Assembly: GCF_026163565.1 (NCBI RefSeq)
Contig: NZ_JAPDKN010000025.1
Location: forward strand, 1-64,000
DNA from: Chryseobacterium sp. YIM B08800
Lineage (GTDB): Bacteria > Bacteroidota > Bacteroidia > Flavobacteriales > Weeksellaceae
Direction of reading: 5' to 3'
DNA: 64,000 nt
Shown here: piece after piece, positions 36,368 through 44,615 of the stretch
How positions within the stretch are numbered: the first letter of the stretch is position 1
Layout: each line of letters begins with the position of its first letter
Translations under genes and position numbers: made by a program
The notes under the pieces: model-generated
Told to the model about the DNA's origin: nothing
Seen by the model: only the letters and a program-made list of their open reading frames with translations
The model's database searches: none

Positions 36368-36817
36368 ATGATTTATGAAAATGATAATTTGAAAATGAAG
36401 TTAGATTATAAAAGAATCCATATTGGAAATTTAATTCAAGAAGAGGTTAAAACAAGTAAAATTGAAAATGGTCGAATCTATAACTTTATGAACTGTGATG
36501 AAAAAGAAATCGAAGAAATGTATAAATCGACCGATCTTCCCACTAATATATTGTTAAAATGGTGTAAACTTCTTGAATATGATTTTTTTAGAATTTATTC
36601 GCAACATCTGATTTTGTTTTCTGCGCAAAAATCGGGTTCTAAGTCGAATAAAGAAAATAAAAGTTCTCTTCCTAATTTTAGAAAAAACCTTTATACCAAG
36701 GAACTTATCAGCTTTGTTCTTGAACTTATACGAACTGGAAAAAAGACCAGAGCTCAGATTATAGAAGAATATAGAATTCCTAAAAATACACTATTGAAGT
36801 GGATTGAAAAATATTAA
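36368..36817 (+). CDS. Small two-HTH protein (Chryseobacterium type)
   Basis: This 149-residue protein has an N-terminal part that reads like a Cro/C1-type helix-turn-helix (KRIHIGNLIQEEVKTSKIEN and IEEMYKSTDLPTNILLKWCK). Its C-terminal part has a transposase-like HTH (RAQIIEEYRIPKNTLLKWIE). The family is widespread in Chryseobacterium in pairs with the next type. Annotators often call it transposase, but no catalytic residues or inverted repeats are seen. An ATG at 36395 is an alternative start. It may control the peptide locus downstream. Confidence 0.62.
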   Translation: MIYENDNLKMKLDYKRIHIGNLIQEEVKTSKIENGRIYNFMNCDEKEIEEMYKSTDLPTNILLKWCKLLEYDFFRIYSQHLILFSAQKSGSKSNKENKSSLPNFRKNLYTKELISFVLELIRTGKKTRAQIIEEYRIPKNTLLKWIEKY

Positions 36818-36928
36818 AAAATTTGCTTATCAGAGCCAAAAATTACAATAAACATAACACCGAAAAGTATATCAGGATCACCTATAGCTAAGTATATCAA
36901 AATATTTATATAAAGAAAAAAGAAACTA

Positions 36929-37237
36929 ATGATTAAGCCAGATTATCAAAAGATTTATATGGATCTTTTAAAAATGAAGTTTCCTGAAAAGGAAAAAGAA
37001 TGTTTACCATTGTTACAGAAAAAGAATTTTTCACAATTGGATGTTATTAAACTTGAAAGAATATTATTTAATGAGCAATCACTTAATAATGGAATTCATC
37101 GTTCTTATGATAAATCAACAATTTTTAAAATTCTCGATTACCAAAAAAAGAACAATCTGAACAATAGTGAACTTGCAAAACATTATGGACTCAGCAGAAA
37201 CACAGTTGCCAAATGGAAAAAATATTTTCTAGTTTAG
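36929..37237 (+). CDS. Small HTH protein, partner of the preceding gene
   Basis: This 102-residue protein has a helical N-terminal part (DYQKIYMDLLKMKFPEKEKE) and a C-terminal helix-turn-helix (NLNNSELAKHYGLSRNTVAK) near residues 75-96. It is collinear with the preceding gene, with 111 nt between them, and is followed by a terminator. The HTH resembles those of IS3 orfA-type proteins, but no second transposase gene is nearby, so it is probably a regulator. Function is unknown. Confidence 0.62.
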   Translation: MIKPDYQKIYMDLLKMKFPEKEKECLPLLQKKNFSQLDVIKLERILFNEQSLNNGIHRSYDKSTIFKILDYQKKNNLNNSELAKHYGLSRNTVAKWKKYFLV

Positions 37238-37273
37238 TTTTTTTCTAAGAAACTTTAACTATTCTTTTTTAGG

Positions 37274-37304
37274 GTCAAGTAACATCTGTTGCTTGGCTTT
37301 TTTA
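37274..37304 (+). terminator. Terminator after the small HTH gene
   Basis: GTCAAGTAAC (37274-37283) pairs with GTTGCTTGGC (37288-37297), with two G-T pairs, and is followed by a run of T. The rest of the 364-nt gap (37238-37601) holds the leader structures described at 37529-37559. Confidence 0.75.
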
Positions 37305-37528
37305 TGTTAAAAGTATATCTATTAATTAAAATATTCAATAAAAGTTTTCATTAAATGTAATAATTTGGAAATTTTGACAAGCTTTAATGATTGATCTGTA
37401 AAATATGTAATTTGCTTATTTTTAGATAATTGCATTTTTTTTTAATTTGTATAATTCCGGAATTTTACCAGATATGTATTTTTTCTTTTCAAAAAACTGA
37501 TTTAAGTTTGTTTCAATAAATATTTAGA

Positions 37529-37559
37529 GCTGATCAGCGAAAATCCCATGTCAGGGATT
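37529..37559 (+). promoter_or_regulatory. Palindrome and hairpin upstream of the first peptide gene
   Basis: GCTGATCAGC (37529-37538) is a perfect 10-bp palindrome. It is followed by AATCCC (37542-37547) pairing with GGGATT (37554-37559) over a 6-nt loop. It lies 43 nt before the ATG. It could be an operator followed by a leader hairpin. This peptide gene lacks the element found at the other four sites. Confidence 0.45.
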
Positions 37560-37601
37560 GTATGACAAAAAATAATCAGTAATTTTAAAATAATTAAACA
37601 G

Positions 37602-37838
37602 ATGAAAAATTTTAAAAAACTATCGAGAAAAGATTTGAAAAATGTAGTTGGTGGGCAAGCCTGTACATTATCAATTCAAGGATCAAATGGAGAATGGGTA
37701 ACGAGATCAGGAACATGCGCAAAAAAAATGGAATTAGTTACGATTGGAGAAGTAACATTGCCAACTTTTACAAGTTATTGCGAGACTGGATTAGGGCAAG
37801 TGCCTGTGACATCAAATGGAGGGAAATCTCGTTGTTAG
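37602..37838 (+). CDS. Double-glycine leader peptide 1 (4 cysteines)
   Basis: This 78-residue precursor has the leader MKNFKKLSRKDLKNVVGG (18 residues, ending GG), so cutting by a C39 peptidase after GG would release QACTLSIQGS and so on. The core of 60 residues has four cysteines, the last at the C-terminus. It is the longest leader-type gene standing alone. It is followed directly by a strong terminator and then the TlpA-like gene. Bacteriocin or signalling function is inferred from the leader and the locus. Confidence 0.75.
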   Translation: MKNFKKLSRKDLKNVVGGQACTLSIQGSNGEWVTRSGTCAKKMELVTIGEVTLPTFTSYCETGLGQVPVTSNGGKSRC

Positions 37839-37860
37839 TAAAATATTAATTTAAAAAAAT

Positions 37861-37888
37861 AAGGAGGTTTTTTTAAACCTCCTTTTAG
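37861..37888 (+). terminator. Hairpin between peptide 1 and the TlpA-like gene
   Basis: AAGGAGGTTT (37861-37870) pairs with AAACCTCCTT (37875-37884), followed by TT. The ATG of the next gene is only 8 nt after the stem, so it can act as a partial terminator or block ribosome entry. Confidence 0.75.
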
Positions 37889-37892
37889 CAAT

Positions 37893-38981
37893 ATGAAATA
37901 TTATTTTTTTTATTTTCTATTTTTTATAGTATTGTCATGCTCAGAGACAAAGCACACATCTATTATAGGCGATATTAGTAATTTGCCTGATGGAAAAATG
38001 TATTTGTATAAAGACACTCCAGATAATAAAATAGATAGCACAGATGTAAAGAATGGTAAATTTGAGTTTAATTATAATTGGACAAATAATGAACCTGTTT
38101 ATTTAGGGCTTGATCATCTTGATAAAAATAAAATTGTTAGAGCTTTTAATTTTCCTACTCATTCTAAATATAGAGGTTCAGGTTGGAATTCACCGAGTTT
38201 TTTTTCAGATTCAATTATTTTTATAAAAGGGAAAATTACAGATTTCAAAATTAATGACATTAAACTTCCTGCTAAATTTAAATTTGTTACAAGTCCGACA
38301 ATAATTGCAGGAAATCAAACTAAAGCCTTATATGATATAGATGAAGACTTATTTGAAAAAATTGATAATAAAACAGTTGAAATTATAAATGAAAAATTAA
38401 AAAAATATCCGTATTCATATCATTTACTTTATAAAATTACTGAAAATAAGAATAGCTTCTCACCACAGCAAATTGATGAATTTTTAAAATCTTTTAAAGG
38501 TGAGATTACCAAAAGTGATACCTACCAAAAATTGGCTACTTATAATAAAAAAAGATTTAATGAAAAAAGTCTCTCTTTACCATTACTTGAAGATAGCAAT
38601 GGTGTAAGAAAAGATATTTTAAATAAAAATTACAAAAAACACTTAGTAATCTTTTGGGCTAGTTGGTGTGGTCCTTGCAGACAAGAAATACCATTATTAA
38701 AAAAAGTTTATTCTGAAAGCAATAAAGAAATAGAATTTGTTTCAGTATCAATAGATAAGGATAAAAAATCTTGGCAGGAAGCATTGAATATTGAAAAAAT
38801 GGATTGGAAACAACTAATTGTGAATGAGAAAAATAAAACAGATTTTGAATCTATACAAATTCATTTTAAACTTAATCAATCGATTCCTTATACAGTTTTA
38901 GTAGATAATAATATGAATATTTTGGCTTTTTCAATAGGATTGTCAGATGAAATTGAATTGAGAAAGATGATTAAAAAATAA
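37893..38981 (+). CDS. TlpA-like thioredoxin-fold lipoprotein with DUF4369 domain
   Basis: This 362-residue protein has a lipoprotein signal (YFLFFIVLSC) and an N-terminal DUF4369-type region (SIIGDISNLPDGKMYLYKDT). Its C-terminal TlpA/thioredoxin domain carries the WCGPC site (cysteines at 259 and 262) in FWASWCGPCRQEIPLLKK. It should sit in the periplasm or outer-membrane inner leaflet and exchange or reduce disulfides. Its place in the peptide locus suggests quality control of the cysteine-rich peptides. Neighbouring hairpin control is noted separately. Confidence 0.85.
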   Translation: MKYYFFYFLFFIVLSCSETKHTSIIGDISNLPDGKMYLYKDTPDNKIDSTDVKNGKFEFNYNWTNNEPVYLGLDHLDKNKIVRAFNFPTHSKYRGSGWNSPSFFSDSIIFIKGKITDFKINDIKLPAKFKFVTSPTIIAGNQTKALYDIDEDLFEKIDNKTVEIINEKLKKYPYSYHLLYKITENKNSFSPQQIDEFLKSFKGEITKSDTYQKLATYNKKRFNEKSLSLPLLEDSNGVRKDILNKNYKKHLVIFWASWCGPCRQEIPLLKKVYSESNKEIEFVSVSIDKDKKSWQEALNIEKMDWKQLIVNEKNKTDFESIQIHFKLNQSIPYTVLVDNNMNILAFSIGLSDEIELRKMIKK

Positions 38982-39179
38982 GCTAATTATACAAAATTAA
39001 ATGTATTTGTATTTTTTACAATAGGATTTATTACATGAAAAAAACATGTGTAAATCTAAGCACTGTGAATATGTTTTTTTGTCATAAAAACTAAAATTTA
39101 TTATTTTTTCTTGAATAGAATGTGTGAAGAAAATATTTTTTATTATCTTGATCCCCGTTAAACATTACCAAATCACTCA

Positions 39180-40682
39180 ATGAACTTCGACAAATTAATA
39201 GACCATTTTAAACTAGACAAGCAAGAATTTTATTTTCAGTTTAATTCCCATCCCAATTATCCTTCCGCTTTAGCTTTTAGCGACACCCTTAATTTTTTAG
39301 GCTTAAAAAATGATGCCTATGAACTGGATAAAGAGTATTGGGACGAATTACCTGATGAATTTATGGCCTTGGTCAACAATTCTTTTTCTTTAGTAAAAAA
39401 GAAGGAAAATGATTTTACTATCTATTCCGATAAAGTAAAAAATCTAAATAAAGAAGAGCTTTACAAAAATTCGGATGATTTTGTACTTCTTTTTGAGAAA
39501 ACAGAGAATGTAAAGTCAACATCATTTTTTAATTTCAAACCGTTTATTTATGCAATTTTCGGGATAATTCTTCTCTATTCATTCCTGCAGTTCACTTGGT
39601 ACGAAGGTATTTTCAATCTATTGTCGTTACTGGGAGTTTATATTTCTTTGGAGCTTTTTAATCAGAAATTCGGGCAAGAATCTGTTGTTGTAAGCAATAT
39701 TTGTGGCGGAGCGCCGAATAGTAATTCTAAAAGCTCATGTGCAACCATTTTTTCTGCTGATAAAACAAATATTTTAGGCTTAAAGCTTTCCGATTTTAGC
39801 TTAATCTATTTCTTGGGAATGACTTTTATCGGTCTTTTATTTCCGGGCGCTCAGTTTGTTTTAAAAATTATTTCACTGATTTCAGTTGTCGTGATTTTAT
39901 ATTCACTTTATGTTCAGACTTTTGTAGAAAAATCACTTTGCAGAGTGTGTCTCTTTATTATTTTTATTTTGTTGGCGCAGATTGCAGTGAGTTCTTTCTA
40001 TTTCGACTTGGCAGTTTCTTTACCTATTGTTTTTATCGGTGCAGTTGCATTTATATCTTTGTTTTTTACGATTGCTTTTGTCAATAATCTGATGAACCAA
40101 AAAGAAGAACTTAAAAAGTCGAATGCAAAAAACCTTAGATTCAAGAGAAATTATGATTTGTTCAAAAGAGAGCTTTTAGACAAAGAAAAAATTGAATTTT
40201 CAGATAAAAACACTTTCTTTTTGGGAAACAAGGACGCAAAACTTCATATCTCGGTAGTTTCAAATCCTTATTGCGGATTTTGTAAAGATGCGCATAAAAT
40301 TCTTGAGGATTTATTAGCAAAATATCCGGATGATATCTCTGCACAGATAAGATTTAATTATTTAGGTGAAAGTGCTGGCGAAAAATATACCCAGCTTATT
40401 TCCGACTTTTTGAGTATTTACAAAAACAAATCACAAAAAGATTTTTTAAATACGATCGATACTTGGTTTAAAAATAAAGATGAGGGCGAAATTAAAATAA
40501 AATCCGGAACACAAGATCCGGAAGATCTTACAAATATTATTCAGATGACTTCTGAAAATAGTTCTGCCGGACTTAATTTTACTCCTGTTTTCATTATTAA
40601 TGGTTATCAGTTTCCGGATAAATATGACCGCGACGATATTCATTATTTCATTGGGGAATTGATTGAAGATGAAGATTTTTAA
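39180..40682 (+). CDS. VKOR-DsbA fusion with a C39-like N-terminal domain
   Basis: This 500-residue inner-membrane protein has three parts. Residues 1-110 resemble an inactive C39 peptidase-like domain (FNSHPNYPSALAFSDTLNFL, no catalytic cysteine). Residues about 120-300 are a VKOR membrane domain with the loop pair C175 and C187 and the active pair C254-R-V-C257. Residues about 325-500 are a DsbA-type thioredoxin domain with C365-G-F-C368. Such a fusion can make disulfides in exported proteins and pass electrons to quinone. The position amid the cysteine-rich peptides suggests these are its substrates. Confidence 0.85.
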   Translation: MNFDKLIDHFKLDKQEFYFQFNSHPNYPSALAFSDTLNFLGLKNDAYELDKEYWDELPDEFMALVNNSFSLVKKKENDFTIYSDKVKNLNKEELYKNSDDFVLLFEKTENVKSTSFFNFKPFIYAIFGIILLYSFLQFTWYEGIFNLLSLLGVYISLELFNQKFGQESVVVSNICGGAPNSNSKSSCATIFSADKTNILGLKLSDFSLIYFLGMTFIGLLFPGAQFVLKIISLISVVVILYSLYVQTFVEKSLCRVCLFIIFILLAQIAVSSFYFDLAVSLPIVFIGAVAFISLFFTIAFVNNLMNQKEELKKSNAKNLRFKRNYDLFKRELLDKEKIEFSDKNTFFLGNKDAKLHISVVSNPYCGFCKDAHKILEDLLAKYPDDISAQIRFNYLGESAGEKYTQLISDFLSIYKNKSQKDFLNTIDTWFKNKDEGEIKIKSGTQDPEDLTNIIQMTSENSSAGLNFTPVFIINGYQFPDKYDRDDIHYFIGELIEDEDF

Positions 40683-40718
40683 GTTTAAAATAAAATTGAT
40701 TAATTTTATACGAATTAA

Positions 40719-40754
40719 AAAGCGGATTCCGAAAAGCTTAAAAAGAGTAGGAAA
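40719..40754 (+). promoter_or_regulatory. Conserved leader element, copy 1
   Basis: Words AAAGCG, TTCCGAAAAGCT and AGAGTAGGAAA stand in order, 18 nt before peptide 2. TCC and GGA can pair. Related copies are at 41685-41718, 44329-44364 and 44616-44651. A possible -7 box (TAATTTTA) lies at 40701-40708. Confidence 0.7.
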
Positions 40755-40772
40755 TTACCAAATTCAATCTTT

Positions 40773-40916
40773 ATGAAAAACCTTAAAAAAATCAACCGAC
40801 AGGCAATGAAAACCATTCAGGGAGGTATTGTCTGCACAGGCGGACAACTTTGCCTGATCAACGGAAAATGGAAATGTATGCCATACGACGGATGTGGCGG
40901 CGGAAACCAACCTTAA
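40773..40916 (+). CDS. Double-glycine leader peptide 2 (4 cysteines)
   Basis: This 47-residue precursor has the leader MKNLKKINRQAMKTIQGG and a 29-residue core IVCTGGQLCLINGKWKCMPY then DGCGGGNQP, with four cysteines. It is the shortest peptide of the locus and is too short for usual gene calling. The first of three adjacent peptide genes, it follows the conserved leader element. The core is rich in glycine near its end. Confidence 0.72.
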   Translation: MKNLKKINRQAMKTIQGGIVCTGGQLCLINGKWKCMPYDGCGGGNQP

Positions 40917-40946
40917 TGAACCATCAAATCAACCAAACTATCTATT

Positions 40947-41093
40947 ATGAAAAATTTAAAAAAAGTCTCAAGAAGTCAGATGAAAGACATTAACGGAGGA
41001 GCTTCAACTTGTTCTCAGGCATGTTGCCCTCCTCCAGGAATAAAAAGATGTCCCAACATTTATTGTTTTGCACCATGTCCCGTAGAATCTTAA
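40947..41093 (+). CDS. Double-glycine leader peptide 3 (6 cysteines, CCPPPG type)
   Basis: This 48-residue precursor has the leader MKNLKKVSRSQMKDINGG and the core ASTCSQACCPPPGIKRCPNI then YCFAPCPVES. Its cysteine spacing is C-x3-CC-x7-C-x4-C-x3-C. It starts 30 nt after the stop of peptide 2, so they are probably co-transcribed. Peptide 4 has the same CCPPPG core. Confidence 0.72.
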   Translation: MKNLKKVSRSQMKDINGGASTCSQACCPPPGIKRCPNIYCFAPCPVES

Positions 41094-41103
41094 AAATAAT
41101 TAT

Positions 41104-41265
41104 ATGAAAAATTTAAAAAAAATTTCAAGAAACCAGATGAAAAATATTACCGGAAGCGGTGGAATAATCGTAAAACAATGCGTAAACATCTGTTGTCCGC
41201 CTCCTGGACAAATTAAATGTCCAAAATTGATTTGCCCGGCAGTAGTATGCCCACAATATGTATAG
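41104..41265 (+). CDS. Double-glycine-like leader peptide 4 (6 cysteines, CCPPPG type)
   Basis: This 53-residue precursor has the leader MKNLKKISRNQMKNITGSGG and the core IIVKQCVNICCPPPGQIKCP then KLICPAVVCPQYV. The cysteine spacing C-x3-CC-x7-C-x4-C-x4-C matches peptide 3. It starts 10 nt after the stop of peptide 3 and is clearly a tandem duplicate with a diverged core. The cleavage site may be after GSG or GG. Confidence 0.72.
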   Translation: MKNLKKISRNQMKNITGSGGIIVKQCVNICCPPPGQIKCPKLICPAVVCPQYV

Positions 41266-41298
41266 AGAATTTTATAAATAATAATACTCATTTTAAAG

Positions 41299-41328
41299 AA
41301 AGAGGCTGTGCATTTAGCCTCTTTTTTG
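41299..41328 (+). terminator. Terminator after peptides 2-4
   Basis: AAAGAGGCT (41299-41307) pairs with AGCCTCTTT (41316-41324), then T residues. Apart from it and the promoter box and element further on, the 470-nt gap 41266-41735 shows nothing I can support. Confidence 0.8.
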
Positions 41329-41668
41329 ATATATTTTTATTGAAGTTTTTGTTTTAAAATTTTGATTTTTGTAATTCTTCTTCTTAAGTCGATTACATTT
41401 TTAGGAATAACCACGGATTATAGACTTTGCAATTAATTAAGATGAGATGAAAAAAATCAATTTATTATTCAAATCACCTCCTAAAAAAGTTTCTCAAGAT
41501 TTAATTTAACTAAAGTACTCAACTATTTTTTGTTGTACATAAATGTAATTGTGAAAATGTTCACTGTTATATTAATGAATTGATGGTAAATGAAAATATT
41601 CTTCTCATATAAATACTAATTTTAACTTTTTTTAACTTAAGCAGTTCTAAAGATTGAAATATTTCTTT

Positions 41669-41676
41669 TATATTTG
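41669..41676 (+). promoter_or_regulatory. Promoter of peptide 5, -7 box
   Basis: TATATTTG fits TAnnTTTG exactly. It lies 8 nt before the conserved leader element, so the element would stand at the very 5' end of the RNA. Confidence 0.65.
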
Positions 41677-41684
41677 AAATAAGT

Positions 41685-41718
41685 AAAGCGGTATCCGAAA
41701 AGCTAATAGAGTAGGAAA
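41685..41718 (+). promoter_or_regulatory. Conserved leader element, copy 2
   Basis: Words AAAGCG, ATCCGAAAAGCT and AGAGTAGGAAA stand in order, with TCC and GGA able to pair. It is 17 nt before the peptide 5 ATG and begins about where transcription should start. Confidence 0.75.
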
Positions 41719-41735
41719 AAAATAAAATTACAATA

Positions 41736-42005
41736 ATGAAAAAATTAAAAAAAATTTCGAGAGAAAGTATGAAATCAATTTTTGCTGGAGAAAGAGGTCT
41801 TTCCAATTCTGGTACTAATGCTTGTGAATCACCTATTAATCATAACATGTACGGCGTCTATATGGGTGAACAGTGTACTTGCGTAAGAACGGGAGGTAAC
41901 TGGATCTGCGGACAATGTTATCATGGAGGTAATTATGCTATAATTGCATCTATCTCAAACAACTGTGATCAATTTGGCGGTTTTTCTGGAGAAGGAGGCC
42001 TCTAA
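41736..42005 (+). CDS. Leader peptide 5 (6 cysteines, atypical AG site)
   Basis: This 89-residue precursor is the longest of the set. The leader MKKLKKISRESMKSIFAGER lacks the double glycine; the expected site reads AG, with ERG beyond it. The core has six cysteines, including a QCTC and an ICGQC group, and is rich in glycine and asparagine. It directly precedes the exporter gene, with only a hairpin between. Confidence 0.72.
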   Translation: MKKLKKISRESMKSIFAGERGLSNSGTNACESPINHNMYGVYMGEQCTCVRTGGNWICGQCYHGGNYAIIASISNNCDQFGGFSGEGGL

Positions 42006-42032
42006 TTGAATAAAAAAGTTTTTAAAAGAATG

Positions 42033-42067
42033 GTCCGTATTAAATTCATTTGAATACGGACTTTTTT
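42033..42067 (+). terminator. Hairpin between peptide 5 and the exporter gene
   Basis: GTCCGTATT (42033-42041) pairs with AATACGGAC (42053-42061), followed by a T run. The TTG start of the exporter is 17 nt after the stem. Confidence 0.78.
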
Positions 42068-42078
42068 AATTTATTATT

Positions 42079-44274
42079 TTGAAAAAAAAATTCCCAAATT
42101 ACATCCAGCCCGATTCTAAAGATTGCGGCCCTACTTGTCTCAGAATTGTCAGCAAACATTACGGAAAAAGTATTTCCCTGCAACAAATTCGTAACCTTTC
42201 AGAAACCACCCGTGAAGGAAGCAGCTTGCTTGGTTTAAGCGATGCTGCCGAAGATTTAGGCTTCCGTTCTTTGGGAGTTCAGGTTGATTTTAATACATTG
42301 GATGAAGAAGTTCCTTTCCCATGCATCGTTCATTGGAACAAAAATCATTTTGTGGTTGTCTATAAAATCGATAAAAATAATTTGGTGTATATCTCAGATC
42401 CGAGTTACGGACTGATTACCTATTCCAGAGAAGAATTTATCAAGCGATGGATTGGCGAAAACGCTAACGAAAATACAGAAGAAGGAATTGCTTTGATTCT
42501 GGAAACTACCCCAGCATTTTTCCAAACCGAATTTGATGAACAAGAAAGTAGAGCCAGTTTCTCTTTTCTGTCTAAATACTTACTAAAATATAAATCGTTA
42601 ATTGTTCAGTTAGCGGTAGGATTATTAGCGGGAAGTTTATTGTCGCTTATTTTACCTTTCCTTACTCAGAGTATTGTAGATGTCGGAATTCAGAATCAGG
42701 ATCTGAATTTTATCTATCTTGTTCTTCTCGCTCAAGTGATGCTTTTCCTGGGCAGAATGGGAATTGAAGTTATCCGAAGCTGGATTTTGCTTCACCTTTC
42801 AACAAGAATCAATATTTCAATCATCTCCGATTTCTTTATTAAATTGATGAAACTTCCAATTAGTTTCTTTGATACAAGAATGACCGGAGATATTATGCAG
42901 AGAATTAATGATCATCACAGAATCGAACAGCTTCTGACCAATTCTTCTCTGAATACACTGTTTTCATTAGTCAACCTCATTATTTTCAGTATCGTATTGC
43001 TGTTTTATGATTATCGTCTGTTTATTGTTTACATCGTTGGAGCGGCTTTATACATTGGGTGGATTACGTTTTTCCTAAACAAAAGAAAAGAGCTTGATTA
43101 TAAAAGGTTTTCACAGGTTTCGCAGGAACAGAGTAAAGTTATTGAGCTTATCAACGGAATGCAGGAGATAAAAATGCATAACGCCGAAAAACAAAAACGA
43201 TGGGACTGGGAATTTTTACAGGTAAAACTTTTTAAACTTAAAATAAAATCGCTCTCATTAGAGCAATGGCAATCGGTTGGAGGAAATTTCATCAACCAAA
43301 TGAAAGATATTCTGGTAAGTTTTCTTTCTGCTAAATTGGTTTTGGAAGGAAATCTTACTTTAGGGATGATGCTTTCTGTGCAATATATTATTGGACAATT
43401 GAATAGTCCTTTATTACAATTAATCGATTTTGTAAAACAAACTCAGGATGCTAAAATTTCTTTGGAAAGACTACGCGAAATTCATGATAAAGAAGACGAG
43501 GAAAGTAAAGATGATCAGTATACAACGGAAATTCCTGATAAAGACATAGAAATCAATAATATGTCTTTCAGATATATTGGTTCAGATGCATTTGTTTTTG
43601 AAAATTTAAATTTAAATATTCCTCACCAAAAAACAACGGCAATCGTTGGAGCCAGTGGAAGCGGTAAAACGACATTGCTGAAATTATTAATGAAGTTTTA
43701 TGAACCTAACGAAGGTGAAATCAGAATTGGAAATACCCAAATGAAAAATATTTCACCAAGATTCTGGAGAGATCAGTGCGGTGTGGTAATGCAGGAAGGC
43801 TATGTTTTCAATGATACCATTGCCAATAATATTGCAGTCGGAGAAGATTATGTAGATAAATCTAAATTGAGAAAAGCTGTAGAAATTGCCAATATCAAAG
43901 AATTTATTGAAGATTTACCGTTAAGTTATAACACAAAAATAGGAAATGAGGGAGTTGGTGTAAGTGGCGGACAAAAACAAAGACTTTTCATTGCAAGAGC
44001 TGTTTACAAATCTCCGGAGTATATTTTCTTTGATGAAGCAACCTCAGCTTTAGACGCAAATAATGAAAAAGTAATTATGGAAAATCTGGAGCAGTTTTTC
44101 AAAGGCAAAACAGCGATTGTCATTGCTCACAGATTATCAACCGTAAAACATGCCGATAAAATTGTTGTATTAGATAAGGGCAAAGTTGTAGAAGAAGGAA
44201 ATCATGCGGAACTGGTAGCTTTAAAAGGAGAATATTACAGACTCGTTAAAAATCAACTGGAATTGGGTAATTAA
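42079..44274 (+). CDS. C39 peptidase-containing peptide exporter (ABC transporter)
   Basis: This 731-residue protein combines a C39 protease, a six-helix membrane domain and an ATPase. The protease triad is Cys16 (KDCGPTCL), His90 (KNHFVV) and Asp107 (ISDPSYG). The ATPase has Walker A GASGSGKTT near residue 524, signature VSGGQKQR and Walker B YIFFDEATSALD. It should cut GG-type leaders and export the core. The start is TTG at 42079, since no ATG lies before the catalytic cysteine. All nine neighbouring peptides are likely substrates. Confidence 0.92.
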   Translation: MKKKFPNYIQPDSKDCGPTCLRIVSKHYGKSISLQQIRNLSETTREGSSLLGLSDAAEDLGFRSLGVQVDFNTLDEEVPFPCIVHWNKNHFVVVYKIDKNNLVYISDPSYGLITYSREEFIKRWIGENANENTEEGIALILETTPAFFQTEFDEQESRASFSFLSKYLLKYKSLIVQLAVGLLAGSLLSLILPFLTQSIVDVGIQNQDLNFIYLVLLAQVMLFLGRMGIEVIRSWILLHLSTRINISIISDFFIKLMKLPISFFDTRMTGDIMQRINDHHRIEQLLTNSSLNTLFSLVNLIIFSIVLLFYDYRLFIVYIVGAALYIGWITFFLNKRKELDYKRFSQVSQEQSKVIELINGMQEIKMHNAEKQKRWDWEFLQVKLFKLKIKSLSLEQWQSVGGNFINQMKDILVSFLSAKLVLEGNLTLGMMLSVQYIIGQLNSPLLQLIDFVKQTQDAKISLERLREIHDKEDEESKDDQYTTEIPDKDIEINNMSFRYIGSDAFVFENLNLNIPHQKTTAIVGASGSGKTTLLKLLMKFYEPNEGEIRIGNTQMKNISPRFWRDQCGVVMQEGYVFNDTIANNIAVGEDYVDKSKLRKAVEIANIKEFIEDLPLSYNTKIGNEGVGVSGGQKQRLFIARAVYKSPEYIFFDEATSALDANNEKVIMENLEQFFKGKTAIVIAHRLSTVKHADKIVVLDKGKVVEEGNHAELVALKGEYYRLVKNQLELGN

Positions 44275-44328
44275 ATTTTAAAATAATTCATCTATATCGG
44301 AATTATTTTTTATATTTAAATCTCATTA

Positions 44329-44364
44329 AAAGCGTTATCCGAAAAGCTATAAGAGAGTAGGAAA
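44329..44364 (+). promoter_or_regulatory. Conserved leader element, copy 3
   Basis: Words AAAGCG, ATCCGAAAAGCTAT and AGAGTAGGAAA stand in order, with TCC (44338-44340) and GGA (44360-44362) able to pair. It is 20 nt before the peptide 6 ATG. A -7-like box (TATATTTA) lies at 44311-44318. Confidence 0.75.
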
Positions 44365-44384
44365 AACCAAAAAAAATAATTTTT

Positions 44385-44597
44385 ATGAAAAATTTGAAAA
44401 AAATCTCAAGAAAAGAATTGAAAGACATTAAAGGAGGAGGTCTTTCTGATGATTGTTTTGCTCACTTTGTTCCTGGTGACCAAATTCCAGAAGATGGAGG
44501 TTATGCTTGTCCTTGTAGACTAGTGTGGTGTCCAGAAAGAGGATCATGCATTCATCAAAATATGTACGACCCGCAAGAATGTCAGACTGGTCTTTAA
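44385..44597 (+). CDS. Double-glycine leader peptide 6 (6 cysteines)
   Basis: This 70-residue precursor has the leader MKNLKKISRKELKDIKGG and a core of 52 residues with six cysteines (GGYACPCRLVWCPERGSCIH in the middle). It follows element copy 3. Element copy 4 begins 18 nt after its stop codon, so gene and element repeat as a unit. Confidence 0.76.
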   Translation: MKNLKKISRKELKDIKGGGLSDDCFAHFVPGDQIPEDGGYACPCRLVWCPERGSCIHQNMYDPQECQTGL

Positions 44598-44615
44598 TGA
44601 GATGAAAATTTATTA

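Noticed and set aside
36368..37237. Insertion sequence made of two transposase-like genes
   Set aside because: Both proteins have HTH parts only; no DDE residues, no terminal inverted repeats and no target duplication are seen.
39034..39093. A 19-residue frame starting MKKTCVNLSTV before the VKOR-DsbA gene
   Set aside because: Too short, without leader-type pattern; ACATG/CATGT around the ATG looks like a small hairpin only.
41447..41509. A 20-residue frame (MKKINLLFKSPPKKVSQDLI) between peptides 4 and 5
   Set aside because: It has no GG leader, no cysteine, and lies in an AT-rich gap; it may be chance or a remnant of a leader gene.
42079..44274. Lanthipeptide or other modified-peptide cluster
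   Set aside because: No cyclase, dehydratase, radical SAM or ATP-grasp gene lies between 36 and 47 kb; only disulfide enzymes are present.
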